Positions 10,645 to 22,559 of a DNA stretch of 64,000 nucleotides are shown piece after piece (position 1 is the first letter of the stretch; every line of letters begins with the position of its first letter). Under the pieces are notes generated by a model, which saw only the letters and a list, made by a program, of their open reading frames with translations, did no database searches and was not told the origin of the DNA. The DNA is taken from positions 53,824,833 to 53,888,832 of the forward strand of contig CM026404.1 of the NCBI GenBank assembly GCA_014843695.1, read 5' to 3'. This DNA is from Archivesica marissinica. Its lineage: Eukaryota > Mollusca > Bivalvia > Venerida > Vesicomyidae. Both the position numbers and the translations under genes were made by a program.

Positions 10645-10978
10645 ATGTTTGCTAGCATTATTGATGAACTTTCTATTAAAACTGTTCTATTAGGAGCTTG
10701 TGTCAGTTTTCTCATATATTGGATATGTTTTCAACGTTGCCACCCTCCGGGAATGTCTCTACCAATAGTTGGACATCTCTTTTAACTAGATGATGACATG
10801 AGAAAACCGTTTAGGCGGTTTCGTCGTGAGCTCAGGAACGTGTACAGTCTGCAGCTAGGCGTTCGCCTTGCCGTTGTGTTTTCGGGATACGAAACGTTTA
10901 AAGAAGCGTTTGTGAACAATGGAGTTGACTTTGAGGATCGCGCTAGCCTACCTGTTATTGACAGGATTTTTAGCGGAG
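10645..10978 (+). CDS. P450 exon 1 (contains stop)
   Basis: Start ATG at 10645, anchor and proline hinge, then TAA at 10783; the same frame continues with RKPFRRFRREL and NNGVDFEDRASLP, a normal A/B-helix region. Donor is G|GTAAGAC at 10979, phase 1. Confidence 0.85.
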
Positions 10979-13488
10979 GTAAGACTCTTCCTAGGATGAG
11001 AAATAATGATGCGAAACCAAACTTGAATTATATGAGACTTTATCTGTAAATCTCACTTTATTATGTAGATTGGCCAGTTTAGGTGACAAGGTTCAACTAT
11101 GGTCTATGGTAAAGTAAAATCATTTGCTTTATAAAATACTGTCGTGTCCAACAAATTCCTGAGTTTTAACAAATCTTGGCAAATATATTATAAAAGCGAA
11201 CGAAAGAAGAAATTCTCTTCTATATGAAATGGAATGATACATTTTCTTTGTTGCATGATTTCACAATGTTATATTGTTTATATCTTGTGATTTATTATTG
11301 CTGCATGCAACGTTTAAGTTTAATATTCTTCTTATATTAAGCACACAGTGCAAATGCATATAAATGTACATACAGTGTTAACGATAATAACAATAATAAT
11401 TTATCAATGTATTAATTAAGGAAATCAATATATTATTATTATTATATACTATACTTATATAGCACTCGTTTCAACAATACATACATACAAAAGTGCTTTA
11501 CATAATATTCATATTATAATAACATTGTCGTATACATACCTATGTTACAACAACCAGTTGGTACATACATCAACTTAGATCCTACTGTACATCTACATTT
11601 GAAACAGAAGTATATTGTAAAATGATTTTACCCACACGCCTTATGCTCCATTACATATAGAAACCGGAAGGTGTGAGAATTTACCACTTGATGAACGTAT
11701 GTGTCCTTTTTGTAATGTATTAGAAGATGAAAGCCATGTATTATTAGCATGTTCACTTTATGATGATTTGAGAGCTGTTCTCTTAGAGAAAACCTCATTA
11801 TATGAAAATGACGTTCGGAACAAGCCTGTATCCGACCAGCTTACAATTATTTGCACTACTATACCTCTGATTAGAATTGTTGCCAAAACCTGTTTTTATA
11901 TTCTTCAAAGACGCTCTTTTTATTTATGTAAATAATGTACCCATGAAAATACAACGTAAATTTACTATCATTATACATTGGCTAAACATATTAAAATGAG
12001 ATGATAACACCTTAATTAAGTATATGTATAATACGTTAAAATACGATGCTGATAATAATAACCCATACAATGGAAATAACAAGGCATATCAAGTAAACAC
12101 TATAATGTGTACATGTATATACTATAGTAGTGCTATATGTTATAGATGAATGATGTATATATAGATAGTCTCTTGTAACTCTGAATTGAGTGGCAATGTA
12201 CTTTTTAATATGTAAACTATATTCTATGTTTGTTATATGCTGTACATTGATGAGACTGAAATAAAGAATAAAATATACTATAATATTGAATGCAATAGGA
12301 ATGTCGGATGAATGGTTAAATCAAACCAATTATAATTTTAATTTTCAAATGAGCAAACTTAGAATATTGGATATGTATAAACAATATATTATCTACATAT
12401 AGTGTATACAAACATGAATTCATACTAGAGGACTATCTAAAAATCAATAAATATAGAATTAGTCTTAACAAAATTCCGGCTCTCTTCACACACTTTAGCG
12501 ATAGAAAAGGGCAGGCACGTTAATATTCCCAGAGAAGATCGAAAATGTTTGCAATGTACTATGAATGTAATCGAAATATGAATTTCACTGTCCAAAATAC
12601 TATAATTTACGTAGAACATTTTTAAGCCATATTTTTGTCATTGACCGACATTACCAACATTCGATAATCTAATGAGCTCTAGAAACCCATAATCTATCAA
12701 AATATTTGCATATCACGTTTAAAGAAAGAGAATGAACAATTAATCGATTCATATGAAATATTAATAGTTTTGCTTTAAAGATCACCATGTACTTTTATTT
12801 ACAATAGAAAATAAGGGAGAATATAATATTATTTAAACTTCTCTGTAAATTGTTTTTGAAATTTATATATGTGCATTTTGTTGGCTATATATGTGTTTTG
12901 TACCATTTAATGCCTAATAAAATATATGTTATGTTATTAAATGTGTGTCTCTTATCCATTCCGAGAAACAGCTAGTAATTAGTTCAACCACGATCTGATC
13001 GAGGCTGATAACTGATTTGTTTAAAACATTTTTTAATAATTGCGCATTAGTGCTTTTTTTCCATATCAATATTTCAAAATTTATTAGTAATAATAATAAA
13101 TACATTTTTATAGTATTTAATTATTTTTAATTAGCGACTGTTAATCAGTTATAATATGTAAATATAGTAATATGTTAGTAGAATGTGATAGTTTGATTAT
13201 CTGTGATTAGATAAGTCACTTATAATTCTTTTATAATGAATGGTGTTGTACTTTGCGACGATAAGTTGTTGTGTATGGTTTATGTATTGTACAACGATGA
13301 GACTGAAATAAAGAATAACTCTAAATCTACTACACTGTATTTCCTTCTTACCAAGCTGAATAGAAGGTATGCATATATCTCTTTAATAGTGTGTGACAAA
13401 CAAACCAACATTATCCTACCATAGCTACATATACCTGTCCTTATCTTGCAAATGTTTAACTTAATATTATGTTAATACTTCAATGCAG
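10979..13488 (+). other. P450 intron 1
   Basis: 2.5 kb AT-rich intron. Besides a LINE tail fragment at 11600-11938 nothing is recognised; ACGATGAGACTGAAATAAAGAATA-like text occurs twice (about 12246 and 13292), a small dispersed duplication. Confidence 0.6.
11600..11938 (+). pseudogene. LINE RT C-terminal fragment in P450 intron 1
   Basis: Reads ...CENLPLDERMCPFC then EDESHVLLACSLYDDLR, the CxxC...H...C cluster that ends many non-LTR polymerases. Only this last part is present, so it is a severely 5'-truncated copy on the host gene's strand. Confidence 0.7.
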
Positions 13489-13774
13489 GTATGGCATTTG
13501 CCAATGGTAAAATATGGAAAGAGCATAGACATTTTACAGTTTCAACGCTGAAGGAGTTTGGAATGGGCAAAAGGGTATTAGAAACCAAAATCCACAGAGA
13601 AATGAACGACTTGATCACCGACATACAGAAACAAAATGAAACTGCATTTGACCCGAATCAAGTCATGACAACAACGGTTGCCAATATTATATGTTCGCTT
13701 GTGTATAGTGGTCGCATTGGTGCAGACGACCAGCGTTGGATAGGCATGCTGGTTCACATGGATAAACTGTTCAG
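13489..13774 (+). CDS. P450 exon 2
   Basis: Acceptor TTCAATGCAG ends at 13488. Contains MAFANGKIWKEHRHFTV (C-helix WxxxR) and the D/E-helix region. Donor AG|GTAAAT at 13775, phase 2. Confidence 0.88.
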
Positions 13775-14246
13775 GTAAATTAAATGAACAATTGTATGTT
13801 ACACGAATGTTCATTTAAGTATTAATACTTACTTGATTTATTACATCTCTGACATAACAAACTAGACACTCGCATAGTGCAATTTCAGTTGTTTGAACAG
13901 GAATAGTTACTAATATATTAACTGGAACATCTGCGAGTATATCATTGATAGGTCTCGTATTATGGAATATGATTAACAAGCGGCTACTGGAGTTGCAGTC
14001 ACCAATTGTTTATATGGATTTCAGTGCATTTATTGCATGCATGCCGCATTTTTGTAATAGCTTTCAGGGCATATATTTCGTGAACGGAACATATTCGCCC
14101 CGTTTCCCCACTCACAGTCCCTTTAACTGCTAGTGCAATTCATACTAATATTACAAATTTGCAGATAGTGCAACGTACGAAAAACACGTGTTGGTGTTTT
14201 ACATAAATTGATAGTACTTTCTGTATTCGTTAATATACATTTACAG

Positions 14247-14472
14247 GACATGCATGGGACCACTGGCGAATTATCTACCGTGGCTGCAAAAATGTCCAGG
14301 AGATCCATTGCGTATCAAGGACATCTTCGAAAACAGTCGCAAAATCGATGAGTACTGCAAATCAATAATAGACGAACATGTAAAAAAGTACGATGAGAAC
14401 GACATCAATGATTTAACAAGTGCTTACATTAAAGAACTGAACGACTGTGAATCAAATGGAAGACCTACCATA
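14247..14472 (+). CDS. P450 exon 3
   Basis: Acceptor ATTTACAG ends at 14246; reads RTCMGPLANYLPWLQKCPGD and a Lys/Glu-rich F-G region to NGRPTIF. The predicted donor is T|GTACGT near 14480 (exon end 14480 plus or minus a few bases), chosen because phase 1 agrees with exon 4. Confidence 0.78.
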
Positions 14473-14557
14473 TTTTCATGTACGTATTGTTAGATTATCT
14501 TCTGACATTGGATGGGAACATGGTAATACAAATGCAACAATGGATTAGAAATGTATT

Positions 14558-14848
14558 AATGCTATTTAATTTATCTTCTGATATTGGATGGGAAATGGAC
14601 CTTGCATTAATGCTATTTACTTTATCTTCTGACATTGGATGCGAAATGGACCTTGTATTAATGCCATTTACTTTATCTTCTGACATTGGATGCGAAATGG
14701 ACCTTGCATTAATGCTATTTACTTTATCTTCTGACATTGGATGGGAAATGGACCTTGTATTAATGCTATTTACTTTATCTTCTGACATTGGATGCGAAAT
14801 GGACCTTGTATTAATGCCATTTACTTTATCTTCTGACATTTGATGGGA
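14558..14848 (+). repeat. 51-bp tandem repeat, about 5-6 copies
   Basis: Units of the form TTAATGCTATTTACTTTATC plus TTCTGACATTGGATG plus GAAATGGACCTTG lie in P450 intron 3, starting within 100 bases of the exon 3 donor. Because 51 is a multiple of three both strands stay open, but there is no reason to call it coding. Confidence 0.9.
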
Positions 14849-14956
14849 ACATAGTAATATAAATGCAACAATGGATTGGAAATGGACCTTGTATTAATGC
14901 TATTTACTTTAGAAATATAGTTTTCTGAGTTTGAGTTCACGAATTAAAAGACTATT

Positions 14957-15084
14957 TTCTCTTGTGTTTAGTTTATACAAATTTATTTTAGCTCGATTGC
15001 GAAACACATTCTTTCAACTTATATAAATCGCTCTCGAGACCTCATTCCTGATGGAATCCATCGCCACGAGGGAATTCTCTTGTG
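14957..15084 (-). repeat. SINE family 1, 5'-truncated, 11-bp duplication
   Basis: Tail only of SINE 1 (TAGTTTATACAAATTTATTT, CTCGAGACCTCATTCC, CATCGCCACGAGGGA), flanked by TTCTCTTGTGT at 14957-14967 and 15074-15084. The duplication shows a genuine retroposition with a truncated 5' end. Confidence 0.85.
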
Positions 15085-15724
15085 TGTAAGATAGTCACAG
15101 GTAAATGATGTTCGCGCTATTGTTATAGCGCAGGGATTACCGTGGTATTGTCATTCAGCTTTGCGAGACCCAACCGAGCGGATTGTTGAATTTTTATTTT
15201 TCTTAATATTAACAAAACCCTATGATTGATACAGTGTATTACAGATCAACATATTAAACTGAGAAATAGAAAATGATATACATGTAACCAATGTTACAGT
15301 ATAAACTAGAGGCATTATAGAGATGCGTTAGTGGTGGTGATTTCTATTAATATTGTCTTTGAAATATAGTATGTTATAATTTATATGTATCATGTTGGTT
15401 TCATGTTGCGTCTCGCAAGTGCTCACGGAAACGTAAATCAAATAACAATTTGAAATGTTAATTGTGTTTGTGTTGTTATTTTATTAAGGTGACGGTATGG
15501 TCACGTAAGAGAACATCAAGGGATCAAGCAAATCTCATATCTCTGCAATTGCATCATAAAAGTATACTTGCCCGTTGATGAGATGTATTACATGTATATG
15601 GTAACATTCTGTAAAGGTATGGCTTCTCACATCGTCCTCTTCCTAGTAATCTGTTATTGGTAATAGTTTATGTACCGTGGCACACATAACTTCAGTGCAA
15701 CACCTCCGTATGATTTAGACATGA

Positions 15725-16006
15725 TATTGATTTAGTTTAAACTTTATTTATTTTACAACGGTTGCAAAGAAAGTTTTAACAACTTATATTAATCACTCTC
15801 TGGCGCCGATGAAAGCGTAAATGTGGTCTTTCGTGTGGGAGGAAACCGGAGTACCCCGAGAAAACACACCTGTCCCATATGGCGACCACCGTGCCATCTC
15901 ACATACTTCCCGGTCCGAGGATCGAACCCGTGTTGCATTGGTGTGGAGCGAGCGCGCTAACCACCGCGCTAATCGGACGACAATGTCCTGACAATGCTAT
16001 TGATTT
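15725..16006 (-). repeat. SINE family 2, near full length
   Basis: tRNA-like head at the right (on the minus strand: CGATTAGCGCGGTGGTTAGC as box A, GGGTTCGATCCTCGGACCGG as box B), tail at left with TTATTTTACAACGGTTGC. TATTGATTT at 15725-15733 and 15998-16006 is a likely target duplication. Lies in P450 intron 3. Confidence 0.88.
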
Positions 16007-16219
16007 GAATGATATGGTAAGATACTGATTCCAAAATCATGCCTCATTTCAACACACGCTCGGTGTATGTCACCGATATATGGGAACTGAGTTTATAGTC
16101 CAATTTGACATTGTTAATAGTATTACGTCACAAGCCATTTATTTGCACACTCGTTAATTTTTATGAGATCAGAGTTGAGTTTTTCTGCAGCTGAAGTGGG
16201 ATTATCAATTATGATGTAG

Positions 16220-16505
16220 AGAGTTGACATTGTTAATAGTATTATTGTAGGACTTGCGAGTGGGAACTGGGTTTATAGTCCAAAATGAAATTCTTAATAG
16301 TATTATTGTAGGACTTGCGAGTGGGAACTGGGTGAATAGTCCAAAATGAAATTGTTAATAGTATTATTGTAGGACTTGCTAGTGGGAACTGGGTTTATAG
16401 TCCAATTTGAAATTGCTAATATTATTATGTTGGGACTTGCGAGTGGGAACTGTGTGCCATAGCCCACGTTGACATTGTCAATAGTATTATTGTAGGACTT
16501 GCGAG
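16220..16505 (+). repeat. 61-bp tandem repeat, about 4-5 copies
   Basis: Units AGTATTATTGTAGGACTTGC plus GAGTGGGAACTGGG plus TTATAGTCC. A diverged half unit lies at 16081-16130. In P450 intron 3. Confidence 0.9.
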
Positions 16506-16935
16506 CATACTCATGATATCCAGACTTGCAGGCCAATGTGTGTGTTCAAATAACCACATTGACCACTGGCACATCCCCTCTTTGTCATCTGTTTGTCAAA
16601 CAAAGTAACTACGTAACTATGCTCATTTTTAAATTAGGATTATGTTAGATGTCGCTTTACTATATTTGGGATGTACCACATTACTGATATGGTCGCACAT
16701 ACATTTGAGTTTTGTATTACTTATAATTGTTTGCTGAACATTCAATTAATTCAAATATATTTGTAAATAGTCGAGAAATGTGTTCCAGGCAGAATATAAG
16801 CAGGTTGCTGTGTGTATTGACATACTATTTATTATGAATACTTGATTATGTACATGCAACGAAATCATTAGTTGGATTCGTCAGAAGTGTGACTGCGCTT
16901 GTTGTAGAATAGTTATTGTTGTACTTCCTTTTCAG

Positions 16936-17155
16936 ATGAAAACATAGGTGTAGTAATAACTGAGATATTCATGGCCGGTTCAGAAACGACTTCAACAGTA
17001 TTAAGATGGAGCCTCGTTTGTCTTGTCGAGTATCCGGATGTACAAGAGCCTATGTACAGCGACATCATGAACTTTGTTGGGCAAGAACGTCTTCCCACTG
17101 TTGACGATTTGCCGTCCCTTGTGTTAATCCAAGCTTTCTACTTAGAAGTTATGAG
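16936..17155 (+). CDS. P450 exon 4
   Basis: Acceptor CCTTTTCAG ends at 16935. I-helix with oxygen-binding MAGSETTS, and K-helix EVMR at the end. Donor AG|GTAAAT at 17156, phase 2. Confidence 0.88.
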
Positions 17156-17292
17156 GTAAATAGAGATACGTACTAATACTGTCACTGTTGTTGTGCAAGT
17201 TTGGTTGTTGCGCTTAATGGCGCACTGTCAACTTATGTCATATGGCCTCGGAGTCACATACATAGCTTAGACATGTTTCACTGTGTTTACAG

Positions 17293-17513
17293 GTATTGCG
17301 ACTTCACTGTGGCCAGTTTGTTCCGCACAACAACTCGTGACGTCATATTCCAGGGCTATACCATTCCGAAAGGTGCCATAATAATACCTGACGTTGATTC
17401 TGTTATGAAGGACCCGAACATTTGGTCAGATCCAGAATCCTTTCACCCGGAACGATTTATTAATACTGATGGTAGTTTAAAGCGACAGGAAGAGTATGTG
17501 ATGTTCTTCTTAG
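17293..17513 (+). CDS. P450 exon 5
   Basis: Acceptor GTGTTTACAG ends at 17292. Carries TVASLFRTTTRDVIFQGYT and the PERF region NIWSDPESFHPERF. Donor G|GTAATT at 17514, phase 1; the heme-binding exon expected next is not found. Confidence 0.85.
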
Positions 17514-18111
17514 GTAATTACGTTTTCTTGTTCGTTTTTGTTTTGTGGGTTTGAAGCCACACAGGGAGCTCTCTCATGTGACGACTCGCAAGCTAGTATT
17601 AGGAAAACTTCGGGTGCCCAACCACATGTTTCCGACACGGATAGGCAACCTGGTAGAACTACCGGTGTCCTATCATAATTGAAAACCGTAAGAACTTAAA
17701 GTTTGCGCATGCGCAGAAGGGTAAATGTTAGCGGGCATGAGGAGTGGAAGAGTGCTAATTATCAAGTATTATATGGCATTTATGCACCTATAGATATTTA
17801 TAAAGTGTGCGTGTGTTGGGGATTTTCCAATTTCTATAAAAAATACCTACAGCGGTGATTGTAGGTATGTTGTAGAAGAAGTTACTAAATTCCTTTCATC
17901 TTATCAAGAGTTATTCTATTATAGTACTTTGCAAAGACGGTAAGAATATGCAATGCTCTTTAGACAATTATATATATATCAGAAAATGTAATCCAACAGG
18001 CATTACGTAATGAGGAATGGAATAAACTATATGTGCTTTCCGAATGTGTCAATATTCACACATAGTTGCTGAATAAGCATTTTAACTACATGTGTATATG
18101 TTATATTTCGG
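17514..18111 (+). other. spacer after P450 exon 5
   Basis: Searched by eye for the P450 heme-binding exon (FxxGxxxCxG) and none is seen. No other feature recognised. Confidence 0.5.
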
Positions 18112-18212
18112 GATTTACGCCTGCACCAACACCATTTTTGGGCTAAATCGCCGACGGGCAGTTTACCTAACAACACCTTTCCTGGGCAGGCTCCAGCGGT
18201 TAACCAGTATTA
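18112..18212 (-). repeat. SINE family 4 tail fragment
   Basis: Matches the left part of the SINE at 20911-21181 (TATTTCGGGATTTACGCCTG, GGCAGTTTACCTAACAAC, GGGCAGGCTCCAGCGGTTAA). It ends where the tandem array begins, so the array may have grown from or beside it. Confidence 0.8.
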
Positions 18213-19062
18213 TTAAGTGTATACTATTGTTCTTGAGTGTAAACTATTGTTCTTGAGTGTAAACTATTGTTATTGAGTGCATAATATTGTTATTGAGTGC
18301 ATACTATTGTTATTGAGTGCATAATATTGTTCTTGAGTGTAAACTATTGTTCTTGAGTGCATACTATTGTTCTTTGTTATTGAGTGTACACCATTGTTCT
18401 TGAGTGCATACTATTGTTATTGGGTGCATACTATTGTTATTGAGTGCATACTATTGTTCTTGAGTGCATTCTATTATTCTTGAGTGCATACTATTGCTAT
18501 TGAGTACATACTATTGTTCTTTAGTGCATACTATTGTTCTTGAGTGCATACTATTGCTATTGAGTACATACTATTGTTATTGAGTTCATACCATTGTTCT
18601 TGAGTGCATACTATTGTTATTGAGTACATATTATTGTTATTGAGTGCATCCTATTGTTATTGAGTGCATGCTATTGCCATCGAGTGTATACTATCATCAT
18701 TGAGTGCATGCTATTGCCATCGAGTGTATACTATCATCATTGAGTGCATGCTATTGCCATCGAGTGTATACTATCATCATTGAGTGCATGCTATTGCCAT
18801 CGAGTGTATACTATCATCATTGAGTGCATGCTATTGCCATCGAGTGTATACTATCATCATTGAGTGCATGCTATTGCCATCGAGTGTATACTATCATCAT
18901 TGAGTGCATGCTATTGCCATCGAGTGTATACTATCATCATTGAGTGCATGCTATTGCCATCGAGTGTATACTATCATCATTGAGTGCATGCTATTGCCAT
19001 CGAGTGTATACTATTGTTTTCTTATTAAGTGTATACTATTGCTCTTGAATGTATGCTATTGT
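18213..19062 (+). repeat. 20-bp tandem array with 40-bp higher-order block
   Basis: First part: irregular 20-bp units ATTGTTCTTGAGTGCATACT. From about 18661 two diverged 20-mers are fused into a 40-bp unit (TGAGTGCATGCTATTGCCAT then CGAGTGTATACTATCATCAT) repeated about eight to nine times almost perfectly. This is a clean example of higher-order unit formation. Confidence 0.95.
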
Positions 19063-19066
19063 TCTT

Positions 19067-20084
19067 GCGTGTGGCCTATGAAATGGGTCTCTGTCTATAT
19101 AACAAATGCCGTAAATTATCCAGATGGCCTATGAAATGGGTCTCTGTCATATAACAACATGCCGTAAATTATCCAGATGTGCCTATGAAATGGGTCTCTG
19201 TCTATATAACAACATGCCGTAAATTATCCAGATGTGCCTATGAAATGGGTCTGTCTATATAACAACATGCCGTAAATTATCCAGATGTGCCATGAATGGG
19301 TCTCTGTCTATATAACAACATGCTGAAATCAGATGTGCCGAAATGGGTCTGTCATATAACAACATGCCGTAAATTATCCAGATGTGCCTATGAAATGGGT
19401 CTCTCTATATAACAACATGCCGTAAATTATCCAGATGTGCCTATGAAATGGGTCTGTCTATATAACAACATGCCGTAAATTATCCAGATGTGCCTATGAA
19501 ATGGGTCTGTCTATATAACAACATGCCGTAAATTATCCAGATGTGCCTATGAAATGGGTCTCTGTCTATATAACAACATGCCGTAAATTACCCAGATGTG
19601 TCTATGAAATTGGTCTGTCTATATAACAACATGCCGTAAATTATCCAGATGTGCCTATGAAATGGGTCTCTGTCTATATAACAACATGCTGTAAATTATC
19701 CAGATGTGCCTATGAAATGGGTCTGTCTATATAACAACATGCCGTAAATTATCCAGATGTGCCTATGAAATGGGTCTCTGTCTATATAACAACATGCTGT
19801 AAATTATCCAGATGTGCCTATGAAATGGGTCTCTGTCTATATAACAACATGCCGTAAATTATCCAGATGTGCCTATGAAATGGGTCTCTGTCTATATAAC
19901 AACATGCCGTAAATTATCCAGATGTGCCTATGAAATGGGTCTCTGTCTATATAACAACATGCCGTAAATTATCCAGATGTGCCTATGAAATGGGTCTGTC
20001 TATATAACAACATGCCGTAAATTATCCAGATGTGCCTATGAAATGGGTCTCTGTCTATATAACAACATGCAGCTAAATTAGCCA
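19067..20084 (+). repeat. 55-bp satellite, about 18-19 copies
   Basis: Units CCTATGAAATGGGTCTCTGT then CTATATAACAACATGCCGTA then AATTATCCAGATGTG, some lacking a CT (53 bp). Abuts the 20/40-bp array but shares no sequence with it. Confidence 0.95.
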
Positions 20085-20902
20085 GAATAGTCTTTTATAT
20101 ATTTTACCCATGAACAGTGAACTTAAAATGCTATCGTGGTTAACGTCACTGTGATAATATTGCTACCAATATTCATTCGGTCATGTACTGAAACAAACAT
20201 ATATCAGTGCAATAGTATTGTAATATCATAATCGTCGTACACCAATTCAACAGAGTATATTTTGTCACGCTTGTGACACTAAAGTAATGAATATTTCGAA
20301 ACTTGAAATACAGTGTAGGCTTTTTTTTATATTCACCGTGTGTCAAGTAATGTATTCAAATCATTACTGTGAATGCATATTTATCATGTATATGTGTTGA
20401 AGTTTATAATGTTTTATACTTAATAGACTATACGTGTTTTCTCACTTGAAATGGGATGCATGAAACCTACCCGAAACTATCCGAATATCATCGCCGGCAT
20501 CCTGTTATTTGAATTTACGAATGGAACTAGTCTACAGTAGACACTCCTGATCAGTCGTATTCATAAACAGGCTAAAGTAGGCTGGGACATGCACGTGTAC
20601 TGGAACAGTATAATGAAGTCGAACTGATACAATAATGTTAGTCTAAGAAATGGCGTTTCCTAATGGGTTTAAATGTAACATTTGGACGACTAAGCACACT
20701 CATTGGTGTATTGTGGTTACTATTGGTGTGTTATGCGTTAGCTGGAAACATTAATTTGATTAACAACTCTAAGCAAGTATAATAAGTTGCATCCTCGGAT
20801 AGTGTGTCCACAATCCGTCATGTTCACCACTGTACCTGCATAGCAACCATAGCATGTTATATGCCTAATAATACACAGGTTATGGCAAGAAAATGGCATT
20901 GT
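20085..20902. other. spacer without recognised features
   Basis: AT-rich single-copy-looking DNA; no P450 heme exon, no RNA gene. Confidence 0.4.
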
Positions 20903-21189
20903 GATTCTAATATGTTATGTTATATTTCGGGTTTTACGCCTGCATCAGCACCATTTTGGGCTATATCGCCGGCGGGCAGTTTACCTAACAACCCCTTTCC
21001 TGGGCAGGCTCCAGCGGTTAACTAATACTTGGGTGCACCAACCTCCGTCAGAAACTGCCAACTTTTTCATATACATGAGACACGGTCTGAGCGGGGCTCG
21101 AACCCGTGACCATCAGTGATGATATGTTACAGTGGTATACAAGTCAGCGACCTTAACCACTCGACCACAGGGGCGGACGGAGATTCTAA
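20903..21189 (-). repeat. SINE family 4, full length, 8-bp duplication
   Basis: tRNA-like head on the right, minus strand: TGGTCGAGTGGTTAAGGTCG (box A) and CACGGGTTCGAGCCCCGC (box B). Tail towards the left ends CGTAAAACCCGAAATATAAC on the minus strand. GATTCTAA at 20903-20910 and 21182-21189 flanks it. Confidence 0.9.
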
Positions 21190-21386
21190 ACAGCCTGTAT
21201 CAGACTTACACAGCTAAGCTTTATGAAACAGACAAGAAACAAGACAGTGAAGAATTATACCCGGTTCGATCAGCAGCAAATAAATCACAGAATGATCAGA
21301 AATATGTCTCACCCTAAAACAAAATGTTTCGAGTTTAATAAATGCATCTTGGGAAATACCGACATTAACGGCTCCTTATTTGTTAG

Positions 21387-22200
21387 AAAACCCTACACTG
21401 CTCTTCTGCTAAGAACTTTTCAATCACAATAATAATACATACGTCTACGGACCATGTTGAGAGGCGGTCTTCCATTAGAAACACATGGGTTAATGGCACA
21501 TATTACCAACATTTGGGAAATGTTAGAGTGATCTTCCTGCTTGGAAAAACCATGGACGCAGGAATACAACATGCAGTTGAAAATGAATTTGACCGTTACG
21601 GAGATACTCTACAAGGTAGTTTTATGGACGACTATCACAGTAATTTAACGTTGAAGGGAATACTGGCGTACATATGGTTAACCGAACGTTGCATGAATGC
21701 AAATCTAATCTTAAAAAAGTATATGATGATATTTCTGTGGATATGTTTAATTTATTTGATGACCATTTCCCTGTTTACAGATTAAAAACGAATACTATCA
21801 CACGTAATCATATACTAGCTAATACCATGGGTATCATGAGGAAAGTCGACAGCAAATGGTATGTAAAGGATAATCATTGCAGAGGACTTGGTGGTATGTA
21901 AAGGATCATCATTGCAGAGGACTTGGTGGTATGTAAAGGATCACCATTGCAGAGGACTTGGTGGTATGTAAAGGATCACCATTGCAGAGGACTTGGTGGT
22001 ATGTAACGGATCATCATTGCAGAGGACTTGGTGCATACCCAACCGATTATTGCTCTGGGGTCTTCGTAATATTCACCAATGATATAATTAATACCAGCAT
22101 TATACATATCATCAAAGTTGACTCCATTTTTTTGGGGATGACGATGTTTACTTATATGGACTTGTTCCTGGCAATGTTCCATGTATTTAGGTTAGTTTGA
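21387..22200 (+). pseudogene. beta-1,3-galactosyltransferase (GT31) remnant
   Basis: Open from 21387 to 21785: HVERRSSIRNTWV (the RR.SIR.TW motif), VRVIFLLGK, then EFDRYGDTLQGSFMDDY and LTLKGILAYIWLTERCMNA, all characteristic of GT31 Golgi glycosyltransferases. After a frameshift near 21715 the DDD region reads VYDDISVDMFNLFDDHFPVY, so the metal-binding DDD is altered to YDD. Next come SKWYVKDNHCRGLG, a 35-bp tandem expansion, and then a YPTDYCSGVFVIFTND segment equivalent to the family's YP.Y.SG.GY.LS. The frameshift, altered DDD and internal expansion indicate a pseudogene. No N-terminal anchor is seen; it could be a processed or single-exon copy, as GT31 genes are often intronless. Confidence 0.85.
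21866..22033 (+). repeat. 35-bp tandem repeat inside the galactosyltransferase remnant
   Basis: About five units of GGTATGTAAAGGATCACCAT plus TGCAGAGGACTTGGT. The first unit encodes the WYVKDNHCRGLG segment of the enzyme; the following ones are extra copies. Since 35 is not a multiple of three every extra copy shifts the frame. Confidence 0.93.
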
Positions 22201-22559
22201 CGGGAACCTGGCACCAGCCATAGGGTCAGGACGCGTTAAGGTGTTAGAGGAACGATTCCATGACCTGCCGCTGTATCGCAGTCGGGGCTGAAGCTACGAG
22301 TGACATGTAAGATAGTTGGCACCAAATGGTTAAATGGTACTCATTATCGGTGAAGTAACTGGTAATATAAATACAACTAGAAATACCAAGGCCAGATACC
22401 ATTACAACTAGATGGACCAAAGACAGGTACAGGTAAAACAAGATGGACCAATAATCTAATAATAATCTAGATATACCAAGATACTGTTAACGCTAGATGG
22501 AGCAAGGTCAGGCACTGTTAAAACCAGATGGAAAAGGGCCAGATATTGTTGAACAAATT
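22201..22559. other. spacer with short degenerate repeats
   Basis: Loose recurrences of AGATGGACCAA / AGATGGAGCAAGG between 22400 and 22540; nothing else recognised. Confidence 0.4.

Larger units (their letters stand above)
10645..17513 (+). pseudogene. cytochrome P450, CYP2-clan type, five exons, disrupted
   Basis: Exons at 10645-10978, 13489-13774, 14247-14472, 16936-17155 and 17293-17513 join with matching phases (1, 2, 1, 2). The product has an N-terminal membrane anchor (about residues 13-29) and proline hinge HPPGMSLPIVG, the C-helix WKEHR (WxxxR), the I-helix MAGSETTS, the K-helix EVMR (ExxR) and HPERF (PxRF). Such enzymes are ER-bound heme monooxygenases. Two defects: an in-frame TAA at 10783-10785 (codon 47), right after GHLF, and no heme-binding FxxGxxxCxG exon anywhere downstream in the window; 18213-20084 is satellite instead. 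Exon 5 ends with a good donor, so the last exon may have been displaced rather than never present. Sequencing error at the stop is possible. Confidence 0.88.

Noticed and set aside
14495..14843. Open frames on both strands over the 51-bp array
   Set aside because: Same artefact; the array lies in a P450 intron.
22105..22200. Separate membrane protein ORF
   Set aside because: It is the C-terminal part of the galactosyltransferase remnant in shifted frame.
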